14,568 nucleotides of DNA from Candidatus Aenigmatarchaeota archaeon (GTDB lineage Archaea > EX4484-52 > GLR71), in NCBI GenBank assembly GCA_023134675.1, contig JAGLUQ010000006.1, positions 1 to 14,568 on the forward strand. The letters run 5' to 3'. Positions 1 to 6,692 of the stretch are shown here, piece after piece. The translations under genes were made by a program, and so were the position numbers. The stretch's first letter is position 1. Every line of letters begins with the position of its first letter. The notes beneath the pieces are model-generated. The model made no database searches, had not been told where the DNA came from, and was given only the letters and a program-made list of their open reading frames with translations.

Positions 1-322
1 CTATGGAGAATTCGGCGTTTTTTATGTTGTTGTCTTTTGCTGTCTTTTCTGCTGTCTTTATAGCTGACGGGTTCAGGTCGTTTATACATACTTTTTCTAT
101 TTTTTTGCATTCTTTTGCCATTCTTAATGCTCTTATGCCTGAGGATGATAGGGCGTCTGCTGCTGTGATCTTTCTTTTTGCCATCTTTTCAAAGACTTTC
201 ATCGCTAAGATAGATATGTCGCGGTTGAGCTGCATTTTCGGGTTGTAGAAGACTGTGTCTTTCTTTTTTATTTCTCCTTTCTGGATTTCTATGTCTATCT
301 TTCCTTCGGTAATCTTATTCAT
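1..322 (-). CDS. trm1: tRNA (guanine(26)-N2)-dimethyltransferase Trm1, N-terminal part (cut by window edge)
   Basis: This is the first 107 residues of an S-adenosylmethionine-dependent enzyme that dimethylates G26 of tRNA in archaea and eukaryotes. The reading frame stays open past base 1, so the C-terminal part lies outside the window. Seen in the sequence: the Trm1 signature VFYNPKMQLNRDISILA (about residues 24-40), in which the family's FYNP..xLNRD core is intact; a Rossmann SAM-binding motif DALSSSGIRALR (56-67); and INDLNP (80-85), the acidic end of the next strand. The start at base 322 begins MNKITEGKIDIEI, as expected for the family. No Shine-Dalgarno site or well-placed TATA box was seen for it. 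The gene is divergent from the unknown gene starting at 509, with 186 bases between. Identification is secure; only completeness is unknown. Confidence 0.93.
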   Translation of the reverse strand, partial: MNKITEGKIDIEIQKGEIKKKDTVFYNPKMQLNRDISILAMKVFEKMAKRKITAADALSSSGIRALRMAKECKKIEKVCINDLNPSAIKTAEKTAKDNNIKNAEFSI

Positions 323-454
323 ATGATGTGTCTTAAAGGTGTTTAATTTCTTAAAGTTATGTGTGAGTTTTGAGAATATAACCAATATTTGTCACAAAAA
401 ACTTTTTTTATGTAAAATGTTGTTAAATGACTTTTCTTGTATTTGAAACAAATA

Positions 455-462
455 TTTATAAA
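455..462 (+). promoter_or_regulatory. TATA box for the unknown gene at 509
   Basis: TTTATAAA with an A-rich upstream element (GAAACAAA) lies in the 186-base divergent spacer. Archaeal initiation about 25 bases downstream would put the transcript start near 484, giving a leader of about 25 bases that holds the AAGGTG site at 497. An ATG at 437 lies upstream of this box and so would not be transcribed from it. Confidence 0.6.
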
Positions 463-496
463 GTTTATATTACTGATGTATGGTAACATAAGTTTT

Positions 497-502
497 AAGG
501 TG
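497..502 (+). promoter_or_regulatory. Shine-Dalgarno site AAGGTG deciding the start at 509
   Basis: AAGGTG complements the archaeal 16S 3' end (anti-SD AUCACCUCC). It lies six bases before ATG 509, which supports that start over the in-frame ATG at 437. Confidence 0.6.
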
Positions 503-508
503 TTTAGT

Positions 509-1243
509 ATGGATGAAGAAAAAAATATTATAACTTCAATTCCTGATGATGTTTTAAAAAACCTTGTAAAAAAGGTAATGATGAATCGGGTTTCGTCTGC
601 TGATTTTTATCGTGATGAAGGCATTGATATGGAGTATGTTCATCCTTTAAAAGAATTTAGATTTAATTATTTTACTGGTGAAAAAGTTGATGATTCTGAA
701 ACTATAAAACAGATTGAAGAGTATTATAAGAAATGTGGTGCTAATGCTGTGCCTTTTATCTTTATGTTTGATGACCAGGCTTCTGTCTATACTCTTGATG
801 AGATGTATTTTAAACTATATAAAAAGAATATTGATATCTCTGAAGTTCCCGAAAGTCGGCTTGATGAAGTTGTAGAATATCATTTGAATTTCTTATTATT
901 TTATAATCATATTGCTGAACTGATGAGTGAAGCTATTAGGGAGAATCCAGATAAGTTTATTGAAAATTGTGAGAATAAAGTTTATGATTTTGATAGATTT
1001 AAGCCACATAATTATGATAATTATGACCCTTTAGATCAGAAAAGATATGATAACTTACTGTGTGAGTGTTCTGATTATAGTAATCCGGAAGTTTTTGCAC
1101 AATTATTGGGAAATATCTATGATATATCCAAGAAAAAAGCTGAGATAATATATAATGACTGGATGATGAGGGAAAGTAAAGTAGAATTAGATAATCAGGC
1201 AAAAATTGACAGGATTTTAGATTTTCTTCCAGATACGAGCTAA
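509..1243 (+). CDS. Unknown acidic protein, 244 aa
   Basis: I do not recognise this protein. From ATG 509 it is 244 residues, soluble and acidic, with no signal peptide or membrane segment. It appears mainly helical, with long charged stretches (residues 1-25, 62-75, 115-150 and 205-240). The middle (160-185) is rich in Asp, Tyr and Asn. The longer frame from ATG 437 is rejected because its first 24 residues fall between the TATA box and the Shine-Dalgarno site. Codons are strongly A/T-ending (mostly AAA for Lys, GAT for Asp, TTA common for Leu), unlike the U32 gene that follows. It has its own promoter and is followed by an inverted repeat, so it looks like an independent unit. It could be a lineage-specific gene or a diverged member of a known family; sequence reading alone cannot decide. 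Confidence 0.75.
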   Translation: MDEEKNIITSIPDDVLKNLVKKVMMNRVSSADFYRDEGIDMEYVHPLKEFRFNYFTGEKVDDSETIKQIEEYYKKCGANAVPFIFMFDDQASVYTLDEMYFKLYKKNIDISEVPESRLDEVVEYHLNFLLFYNHIAELMSEAIRENPDKFIENCENKVYDFDRFKPHNYDNYDPLDQKRYDNLLCECSDYSNPEVFAQLLGNIYDISKKKAEIIYNDWMMRESKVELDNQAKIDRILDFLPDTS

Positions 1244-1248
1244 ATTTG

Positions 1249-1306
1249 TTCAGTCTTTAAGCACAATTTTCTGCAGAATTGATAATATTTCTTAAAGTTA
1301 ACTGAA
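1249..1306. repeat. Interrupted inverted repeat between the unknown gene and the U32 gene
   Basis: The left arm TTCAGT-CTTTAAG (1249-1261) is complementary to CTTAAAG (1291-1297) and ACTGAA (1301-1306), with a three-base bulge TTA on the right side. A further CAATT/AATTG pair (1264-1268 with 1277-1281) lies inside, flanking a central CTGCAG. As RNA it could form 7 + 6 paired bases plus an inner 5-base stem. It begins six bases after the upstream stop codon and its right arm contains the probable TATA element of the U32 gene. It may be a terminator, an operator, or both. Confidence 0.5.
1290..1297 (+). promoter_or_regulatory. Probable TATA element of the U32 gene
   Basis: TCTTAAAG, the right arm of the inverted repeat, is centred about 25 bases upstream of ATG 1319. 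This is the spacing expected for a leaderless transcript, and no Shine-Dalgarno site precedes that ATG. Confidence 0.4.
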
Positions 1307-1318
1307 AAAAGATAAGAT

Positions 1319-2518
1319 ATGCCTAAAAAACCAGAACTTCTAGTCCCTATCAAGAACCTTGCCGGGCTTAAGGCCTGTGGGGATTATGCTGATGCTGTCT
1401 ATTTCTCATGCGGCAAGCTGAATATGAGGGCGAGAAACAATGGCATAGACCTGAGGAATATTGAGAGCGTTGTAAGGAAAGTCCATGAGAAAGGGATTAA
1501 GGCGTATCTTACCCTTAATTCTATTATCTATAATAATGATATTAAGGTGGCTGAAAGTATTGTCCGGAAGGCGAAAGTTTCTGGGGTTGATGCTATCATA
1601 ACATGGGATCCTGCCGTGATTGCTCTGTGCAAGGAGAATAAGGTACTGTTTCATGTTTCCACCCAGGCGAACATTTCCAACTGGAAGACTGCTGAATTCT
1701 ATAAGGATATGGGCGCTTCAAGAATAATTCTTGCCCGTGAGATGAATCTTAAGCATATTGCTGAGATCAAAAAAAAGGTTGATGTCGAGGTTGAGACTTT
1801 TGTGCATGGCGCTATGTGCGTGTCAGTTTCGGGGCGATGTTATTTATCTTCTTATCTTTATGGCATGAGTGCAAACTGCGGTGCGTGCGCACAGCCGTGC
1901 AGGAAGGAATGGATGCTTGTAGATGTTGAGAAGAATAAGATAGTCTGCGACGGCAAGTTCTTGATGAGCGCTAAGGATCTTTGCATGATAGAGCATATAC
2001 CTGAGCTTGTCAAGGCAGGGATTGACTCTTTCAAGATTGAGGGGAGATTACGTGATGAGAGGTATGTGGAGACTGTATCTCGTTGTTATCGGGAAGCTAT
2101 TGATTCTTACTTTGAAGGTAGTTATACTAAGGACAAGATTGTGAAGTGGAAAGATGAGTTATCTAAAGTGTATAATCGCGGGTTTTCAACAGGATTCTAT
2201 TTTGCAAAGCCGACTAAAGACGGGTTCAACTATGATGACAGCGATAATGTTGCCAAAGAGAAGAGGCGCGCTGTCGGTGTGGTGAAGAATTATTATGCCA
2301 AATTAGGGGTTGCTGTTGTCGCTCTTCAGACTTCGGGGCTTAAGGTAGGCGATAAACTGATGATTGCAGGCAAGACCACTTATTTTAAGCAGGATGCTGA
2401 GTCTATCTTTGTTGATGAGGTAAAGGTTGATAAGGCGAAGAAAGGGTCATTGATTGGCTTAAAAGTTGATGAAAGAGTGCGCGAGAATGATGTTGTTTAC
2501 AGGGTTGTTGGTGTTTGA
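1319..2518 (+). CDS. Peptidase U32 family protein (Fe-S; tRNA/rRNA hydroxylation type)
   Basis: This 399-residue protein belongs to the U32 family. The family was named as peptidases, but members such as TrhP and RlhA are needed for prephenate-dependent hydroxylation of tRNA or rRNA and bind a [4Fe-4S] cluster. Seen here: a TIM-barrel-like N-terminal part (1-260); the hallmark FVHGAMC (161-167) followed by SGRC (171-174), the C-G-A-C-A-Q-P-C segment (187-194) and KDLC (219-222). C167, C174, C194 and C222 are the likely cluster ligands, with C187 and C190 additional. The family motifs FKIEGR (238-243) and NRGFSTGFY (286-294) follow. Residues about 318-399 form a small beta-barrel-like C-terminal domain. 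The length is normal for the single-barrel subfamily. The start fits a leaderless transcript. A role in tRNA hydroxylation is inferred from the family; the exact substrate is unknown. Confidence 0.9.
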   Translation: MPKKPELLVPIKNLAGLKACGDYADAVYFSCGKLNMRARNNGIDLRNIESVVRKVHEKGIKAYLTLNSIIYNNDIKVAESIVRKAKVSGVDAIITWDPAVIALCKENKVLFHVSTQANISNWKTAEFYKDMGASRIILAREMNLKHIAEIKKKVDVEVETFVHGAMCVSVSGRCYLSSYLYGMSANCGACAQPCRKEWMLVDVEKNKIVCDGKFLMSAKDLCMIEHIPELVKAGIDSFKIEGRLRDERYVETVSRCYREAIDSYFEGSYTKDKIVKWKDELSKVYNRGFSTGFYFAKPTKDGFNYDDSDNVAKEKRRAVGVVKNYYAKLGVAVVALQTSGLKVGDKLMIAGKTTYFKQDAESIFVDEVKVDKAKKGSLIGLKVDERVRENDVVYRVVGV

Positions 2519-2563
2519 ATTGTTATGTTAAGAGATTTTAATTACTTATTAAACATAACAATT
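2518..2563. repeat. Perfect 12-bp inverted repeat with 22-base loop after the U32 gene
   Basis: AATTGTTATGTT (2518-2529) is the exact reverse complement of AACATAACAATT (2552-2563). The left arm begins on the last base of the U32 stop codon. The right arm ends eight bases before the TATA box of the next gene. As RNA it would form a long AU-rich hairpin at the 3' end of the U32 message; as DNA it could be a protein-binding dyad. There is no T-run directly after it, so a simple terminator is not certain. Confidence 0.65.
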
Positions 2564-2570
2564 ATATAAA

Positions 2571-2579
2571 TTTATAAAG
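2571..2579 (+). promoter_or_regulatory. TATA box for the unknown gene at 2656
   Basis: TTTATAAAG follows an ATATAAA stretch directly after the inverted repeat. Initiation about 25 bases downstream would give a leader of roughly 55 bases. A second TATA-like stretch (ATTATAAAT, about 2603-2611) would give a shorter leader of about 20 bases that still contains the AAGGGT site. Confidence 0.5.
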
Positions 2580-2641
2580 CTTTTTGATTAATTCTAGATA
2601 TGATTATAAATATAATTATAATGGTATATTGAAATAATTAT

Positions 2642-2647
2642 AAGGGT
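2642..2647 (+). promoter_or_regulatory. Weak Shine-Dalgarno site AAGGGT
   Basis: AAGGGT lies eight bases before ATG 2656 in an otherwise A/T-only leader. It supports that start codon. Confidence 0.4.
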
Positions 2648-2655
2648 ATAATAAG

Positions 2656-3690
2656 ATGACACTTGAGATTGATTCTGAAAAAATTGATAATATATTGCAG
2701 ACCTTATCTTCAAGAGACTATGAGACTCTTTTTCCTTGTCTGGAAGAAGGAACCAAGTCTGCAAGATATATTAATCAACAGTTTCATTTTCCTTTTTTAG
2801 AAGAACCACCTATATTGACTTTTTTAAAAAAATTATATGTTCCTAGAAATATAGATGATGATAGCAGGAAATATGTTGCTGACAAAATTCTTTCAATAGA
2901 TTATGATCAATCAATAGTTAATTCAGAAATGTTATTTGCGAAGAAAGCTGAAGATGATGTGCGATTTAGAGATTTGGCAGAAAAATCTATTGATCATCAT
3001 GTTTCACATGATTTTTATCGTCACTTGAAATATGTCATTATAAAATGGGAGGATCCTGAATTAGCAGATTATGCTATTGAAAAAATGACTTCTGAGCTAT
3101 CAGGAGATGAGAAAAATTTAGAAGATATGTTAGAATGCTGTGAGGATATTGCACAAGCATTTGGAACAGAATTAGATAATGTAATGGTTAAAGAAGAGGC
3201 AGAACCGGCAAGATTAAGATTTTATACAAATGTTATAAAACCGATTGTTTTGCTTGTACTGGAGAAATTTGTGGATCAGAATAAACATGATGATGATTCT
3301 TTCGTACCTGACTTAAATATATTTGGGATAGAATCAAGAGATGGTTGGTATATGGCGCAAGAAAGGTATTATGATATTGTTTCTCCTGCAAGAATGCAAA
3401 GAAAAATTTGCGAAAAAGCGGATCCTTCAATTATTTTACAAAGTTTCGAACATTATATTAATTATTCAGGTGATAAACGAACAATCTTAAGAAATATGAG
3501 GATTGATTATCTTGCAAGTATCGGAGAATACAAAGATGCTAGTAAATTTGCATTAGAGTTAGTAGGTTTAGATATGACGTCATATTTTTCTGAATTTTTT
3601 AAAACTTCTGAATATTATTTTGATTTATCTCAGACATATTTAGCTATGCAAAATTCGGTTGATGCTGTTAAAGTTTTTGCTGTTAAATAA
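2656..3690 (+). CDS. Unknown helical protein with TPR-like C-terminus, 344 aa
   Basis: I do not recognise this protein. Its 344 residues read as almost all helix, soluble, with no membrane segment. Residues 282-303 (RIDYLASIGEYKDASKFALELV without its last residues) and 320-343 follow a TPR-like pattern: a Tyr/Leu/Ala first helix, a short turn, then an Ala-containing second helix. The protein ends at or just after the second unit, so any repeat array is short or degenerate. Other marks are a His cluster S-I-D-H-H-V-S-H (111-118) and a Cys pair (161-162). A helical-repeat scaffold is plausible, but no function can be given. Codons are strongly A/T-ending. The gene has its own promoter and Shine-Dalgarno site and converges on the phosphoesterase gene with 25 bases between the stops. 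Confidence 0.75.
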   Translation: MTLEIDSEKIDNILQTLSSRDYETLFPCLEEGTKSARYINQQFHFPFLEEPPILTFLKKLYVPRNIDDDSRKYVADKILSIDYDQSIVNSEMLFAKKAEDDVRFRDLAEKSIDHHVSHDFYRHLKYVIIKWEDPELADYAIEKMTSELSGDEKNLEDMLECCEDIAQAFGTELDNVMVKEEAEPARLRFYTNVIKPIVLLVLEKFVDQNKHDDDSFVPDLNIFGIESRDGWYMAQERYYDIVSPARMQRKICEKADPSIILQSFEHYINYSGDKRTILRNMRIDYLASIGEYKDASKFALELVGLDMTSYFSEFFKTSEYYFDLSQTYLAMQNSVDAVKVFAVK

Positions 3691-3696
3691 TTGTCA

Positions 3697-3703
3697 TTTT
3701 TTT
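3697..3703 (+). terminator. Oligo-T terminator of the TPR-like gene
   Basis: A run of seven T begins six bases after the TAA stop. Archaeal RNA polymerase commonly terminates at such runs. It lies in the 25-base spacer shared with the convergent phosphoesterase gene. Confidence 0.4.
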
Positions 3704-3715
3704 GGTTTATTTCTC

Positions 3716-4561
3716 TTATAACTTATAGAACCTGACTGTTGTTTTTTTGTCTTTTATTTTTAATATACAGCACTGTCCGTCATGGCCGTAGCCGCAGTTT
3801 GCTATAATTGTCTTTTTTAACATCTCTTTGCCCTGGTTCTCGTGCATGTGGCCGCAGATGTTTATCGCAGGCTGATATTTTTCGATGAATGCGCGGTATG
3901 TGTCATCACCTACATGCTTTCCGTGCATAGGCGAGGATTTCATATCTACAAGGTCCATTTTCATGTTGAACGGGACATCATGGGTCATAAAGATTGTCAT
4001 CTTTCTGTCTTTCATGTTTTTGAAAAGGCTTTCAAGCTCTTTTATGTACTGCTTCTTATGCGCGGCGTATTTGAGTGATATCTTGCTGTCTTTCTTTGTC
4101 TTTGACTTTACCCCCCTGTAGCCGCCGTGGGTTATTATGGCTATGTCATCCACTTCGATGAAGGACCTGTCAAGAAGCAGGATATTTTCAAACTTAAGTA
4201 TGATATTTTCAATGCCGAACTTTTGGAGATTATACGGTGCAAGACTTCCGGTGCAGTGTTCTGCGTTTCCTTCTATAAGGATAACGGGTGCATCAAGGCG
4301 GTTAAGCTTTGACAGCATCTTCTCTGCGCTTTCTGCTGAGCTTTTAAGGATTTTTTTGTATTTTTTTCCCCCGACTAGATCTTCTATTGTCTTTTTCTGC
4401 TTATGGAGAATATCCCAGTTATCAAACTGAAGCTTCCTGAATGTGTCTGACTCAGTTATGTCGCCTGCTACAAGGATGAGATCCGGCTTTTCTTCTTTGG
4501 CAAAAGAATAGAGTCTGTTTGGGAATTTGCCGTGCAGGTCTGAGATGCAGAGGATTTTCAT
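3716..4561 (-). CDS. Calcineurin-like metallophosphoesterase, 281 aa
   Basis: This is a predicted cytosolic two-metal phosphoesterase; the substrate is unknown. The metal-binding motifs are in order: SDLH (D8, H10), AGD (D34), GNAEH (N99), THD (H194) and GHMH (H238, H240). In the usual GNH(D/E) motif the residue after Asn is the catalytic His; here it is Ala (A100), with a His only at 102. Some small archaeal and bacterial phosphodiesterases also lack that His (GNCD type), so activity towards diesters is possible. An inserted Lys-rich helical segment (about 45-88) separates motifs II and III. The N-terminus MKILCISDLH is the canonical first strand, so the start is secure. It lies 45 bases downstream of the MEMO gene on the same strand but also has its own TATA box at leaderless distance. 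Confidence 0.88.
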   Translation of the reverse strand: MKILCISDLHGKFPNRLYSFAKEEKPDLILVAGDITESDTFRKLQFDNWDILHKQKKTIEDLVGGKKYKKILKSSAESAEKMLSKLNRLDAPVILIEGNAEHCTGSLAPYNLQKFGIENIILKFENILLLDRSFIEVDDIAIITHGGYRGVKSKTKKDSKISLKYAAHKKQYIKELESLFKNMKDRKMTIFMTHDVPFNMKMDLVDMKSSPMHGKHVGDDTYRAFIEKYQPAINICGHMHENQGKEMLKKTIIANCGYGHDGQCCILKIKDKKTTVRFYKL

Positions 4562-4580
4562 AAAGATAATTTGGATGCCA

Positions 4581-4594
4581 GGTTTTTATATTTT
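4581..4594 (-). promoter_or_regulatory. TATA box of the phosphoesterase gene
   Basis: On the minus strand this reads AAAATATAAAAACC and is centred about 26 bases upstream of the ATG at 4561, so a leaderless transcript is predicted. It lies in the 45-base gap after the MEMO stop codon, so the phosphoesterase can be made independently of MEMO. Confidence 0.55.
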
Positions 4595-4606
4595 GCAGGA
4601 AAAGAA

Positions 4607-5434
4607 TCAGAACACAATCCCGCCATATCCGACAATTATGTCCTTGCTCTTTGAGACTTCATAGCTTGTAGAGTAGTCTATGATCTCGCCGGAATCAACC
4701 TTTCTTTTCATTACCATGATAAGGACAGCTATAGGATATGATCCGCATGCTGTTGTCTCCTTTGCTTTGTTGAGTGTCTGCAGCTCGTCCAGTTCGGCTA
4801 TTTTTTCCATTATTGCTGTATCTGTCTTTTCCATCCATTCAAGCTCGTCTTTTTCAACCGGCACAAAGCTGTAGCCTTTGCCGAAATGGGTCAGGTCGGA
4901 GCTTGCGATGACAAGGACTTTTTTGCCTTCAATTGCATTGCTTATCGTATCTGCGACTTCTTTCAGCTTATTAAGATTGATGTCTTTATGTGGTATGATT
5001 ATTGGAACAAATTTGAAATTTTTGAGGATGTGCTGGAGAAATGGCAGCTGAACCTCTATTGAATGCTCGTACATGTGGGCGTCTTCGTCTTCTATGATTA
5101 TGTCTGATCCTGATATTATCTTCTCTGCAAGCTCCTTGTCTACTTTTACATCGCCCAGAGGAGTCTTCCAGTCTTCTGTGCTTACAGATACAGTCTCGGC
5201 CATGCCTGTATGATCCGGACCGAGTATTATTAATGAATCATACTTTTTTGATATCTGGGCGTAGACCTTTGCTGCAGTCTTTCCGCTGTAAAGGTATCCT
5301 GCATGAGGTACGACAAGGCCTATAACATCTCTTTTGACAGTCTTTTTTTGTCCTGTGAAAAGCTTTTCGAGCATAAGGTCTAGAATCTTTGCGTTTCCGG
5401 GATAGAATCCTTCGGCAACAGGCTCTCTGACCAT
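4607..5434 (-). CDS. MEMO-family protein (AmmeMemoRadiSam system protein B-like), 275 aa
   Basis: This is a full-length MEMO-family protein, a fold related to class III extradiol dioxygenases. Archaeal members are widespread but have no established reaction. Family motifs seen: N-terminal REPVAEGFYPG (3-13); VPHAGYLYSG (42-51, H44); LGPDHTG (71-77, H75); YEHSIEVQLPFLQ (122-134, H124); SSDLTHFG (178-185); and TTACGSYPI (227-235, C230). H44, H75 and C230 match the metal-binding His-His-Cys set described for human MEMO1. Genes for the usual partners (the AMMECR1-domain protein and a radical SAM protein) are not in this window. The TATA box is centred about 27 bases before the start, so the transcript should be leaderless. 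It is divergent from the DUF1003 gene (97-base spacer) and may read through into the phosphoesterase. Confidence 0.92.
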   Translation of the reverse strand: MVREPVAEGFYPGNAKILDLMLEKLFTGQKKTVKRDVIGLVVPHAGYLYSGKTAAKVYAQISKKYDSLIILGPDHTGMAETVSVSTEDWKTPLGDVKVDKELAEKIISGSDIIIEDEDAHMYEHSIEVQLPFLQHILKNFKFVPIIIPHKDINLNKLKEVADTISNAIEGKKVLVIASSDLTHFGKGYSFVPVEKDELEWMEKTDTAIMEKIAELDELQTLNKAKETTACGSYPIAVLIMVMKRKVDSGEIIDYSTSYEVSKSKDIIVGYGGIVF

Positions 5435-5456
5435 GATATCTATTGCTGTTCTTGTG

Positions 5457-5464
5457 CTTATATT
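5457..5464 (-). promoter_or_regulatory. TATA box of the MEMO gene
   Basis: AATATAAG on the minus strand is centred about 27 bases from ATG 5434, giving leaderless initiation. CTTGTG half-sites flank it on both sides (5451-5456 and the dyad at 5469-5480). Confidence 0.5.
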
Positions 5465-5468
5465 ATTT

Positions 5469-5480
5469 TTGTGGTCACAA
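5469..5480. promoter_or_regulatory. Candidate operator dyad TTGTG-N2-CACAA
   Basis: TTGTGGTCACAA has 5-bp inverted arms and lies between the divergent TATA boxes of MEMO and DUF1003, where it would cover the upstream element of the MEMO promoter. CTTGTG at 5451-5456 is a further half-site, complementary to CACAAG at 5476-5481. This suggests a regulator site, but the arms are short and chance is possible. Confidence 0.3.
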
Positions 5481-5501
5481 GCCTGAAATCAGACAGCAAA
5501 A

Positions 5502-5510
5502 GATATATAT
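5502..5510 (+). promoter_or_regulatory. TATA box of the DUF1003 gene
   Basis: GATATATAT, preceded by a purine-rich AGCAAAA element, is centred 26 bases before ATG 5532. This predicts leaderless initiation at that codon, and no Shine-Dalgarno site is present. Confidence 0.6.
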
Positions 5511-5531
5511 CACCCATATCCAATATCTCTT

Positions 5532-6005
5532 ATGCAGAGTGATAATAATAACCATCATATCTCAAAGATATCATCTGTTGTAAATGGTGCATTACACAGG
5601 TCACCAGTACAGCAGGGATTGCCAAAGCCAAAGCTTACCTTTGGCCAGAGGGCTGCAGACAGGCTTACTACGTTCTGTGGAAGCTGGAGATTTCTGATTT
5701 TCCTTTTTGTTTTCATAGCTATATGGATGGGGTTCAATCTTTACGCTTATTTTTATTCATGGGATCCATATCCTTTCATATTGCTTAATTTTGTATTGTC
5801 CTGTCTTGCAGCAGTACAGGCGCCAATCATATTGATGAGCCAGAACAGGACTTCTGAACGTGACCATAACAAGGCAGAAAGGGATTATGCTGTGAACAGG
5901 AAAGCTGAGCGCGAGATTGAGAATATGCAGCAGGATCTTGATGAGATAAAGAAGCTTGTAAAGGATAATCATCTGCTTGATAAGGTGCATGTCGGGGCTT
6001 CTTGA
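5532..6005 (+). CDS. DUF1003 family membrane protein, 157 aa
   Basis: This is a small membrane protein of the DUF1003 family, whose function is not established. Seen: a polar N-terminus (1-45), then the family core ADRLTTFCGSWRF (42-54) running into helix 1 (about 53-73). The DPYPFILLN motif (78-86) leads into helix 2 (about 80-102), ending QAPIILMSQNR (96-106). The basic stretch ERDHNKAERDYAVNRKAE (109-126) is also typical. A C-terminal coiled-coil-like segment (125-149) follows. The two helices are joined by a very short loop, and both termini are probably cytosolic. The start is fixed by the TATA box spacing. It is divergent from MEMO and converges on an unknown gene with 21 bases between the stops. 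Confidence 0.9.
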   Translation: MQSDNNNHHISKISSVVNGALHRSPVQQGLPKPKLTFGQRAADRLTTFCGSWRFLIFLFVFIAIWMGFNLYAYFYSWDPYPFILLNFVLSCLAAVQAPIILMSQNRTSERDHNKAERDYAVNRKAEREIENMQQDLDEIKKLVKDNHLLDKVHVGAS

Positions 6006-6026
6006 TTCAGTATCATTAAAATTCAA

Positions 6027-6692
6027 TCAATCATTTTTGTATATCTCTTTTAAATTAGCGAACCAACCGTTAATATCGGTATTATATATTTCAGTATCAT
6101 TTTTTTTCAGATGCAGATTCAATGAATACTTTGAATCTTTCATGCTTAATGTCATTGTACTGACAGGTCCATGACCTTTGTCATAATGCTGATTTGAATG
6201 TTTTGAGGTGAGCCATATATCGCCGTATTCTATAACATATCCTTTATTTAAGAGTTCATCATAAAAAGCTTGTCCAAAGGATTTAAAACCATCTTCGGCA
6301 GGAATTCCTATTTCAATATGCACTGTGTGGGGTTTACCTCCGGATAATTGTTGTTCAATTGTACTTTCTATAATTTTTAGATATGATTTTTCGTCATCAT
6401 ATTTTAAGCGAGATACATTATTTTCAATATCTATTGAACCTGGAATAAATATTTTAAGATCATTATCATATTCTACTTCTGTCTTTGAGAATGGTATTGT
6501 ATCATTTTTTTCGCACTGCTTAAGATACTTTTTTATCATGTTTTTTTCCATATTACAATCAGGTATGTCTTGAGGCACAACCCTGAACCTAGCATACTGC
6601 GGACTGAGAGGAAGAGTAATTAATATATGTTTGAAAAATTTTTCATCTTCAGTCTCTATATTTCTTTCTTCAATCAACGTAGGTTCTGGCAT
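6027..6692 (-). CDS. Unknown soluble protein, 221 aa
   Basis: I do not recognise this protein. It is 221 residues, soluble, with no membrane segment and a mixed alpha/beta appearance. Alternating strands are suggested at 22-40, 78-88, 122-130, 152-163 and 177-196, with helices at 48-61, 101-117 and 136-150. The C-terminal half holds a His/Gly-containing segment S-K-H-S-N-Q-H-Y-D-K-G-H-G-P (163-176), which could be a ligand- or metal-binding loop. GTGAT lies three bases before ATG 6692, which supports that start. Codon use is A/T-rich, as in the other unknown genes. It converges on DUF1003 and is divergent from the HAD gene across 146 bases, so it appears to be a single-gene unit. Confidence 0.72.
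   Translation of the reverse strand: MPEPTLIEERNIETEDEKFFKHILITLPLSPQYARFRVVPQDIPDCNMEKNMIKKYLKQCEKNDTIPFSKTEVEYDNDLKIFIPGSIDIENNVSRLKYDDEKSYLKIIESTIEQQLSGGKPHTVHIEIGIPAEDGFKSFGQAFYDELLNKGYVIEYGDIWLTSKHSNQHYDKGHGPVSTMTLSMKDSKYSLNLHLKKNDTEIYNTDINGWFANLKEIYKND

Noticed and set aside
3..248. An open frame on the plus strand coding 81 residues with a hydrophobic look
   Set aside because: It is antisense to trm1, whose minus-strand frame carries clear family motifs. The hydrophobicity is a by-product of the Lys/Ala-rich opposite frame.
346..359. 14-base exact repeat ATTTCTTAAAGTTA, also at 1287-1300
   Set aside because: Both lie in AT-rich promoter regions. A match of this length is expected by chance in a sequence of this composition and size, and the flanks do not match.
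437..508. N-terminal extension of the 244-aa unknown protein from ATG 437 (hydrophobic, signal-like)
   Set aside because: It starts upstream of the TATA box at 455-462 and spans the AAGGTG Shine-Dalgarno site, so it is probably untranscribed or untranslated DNA rather than a signal peptide.
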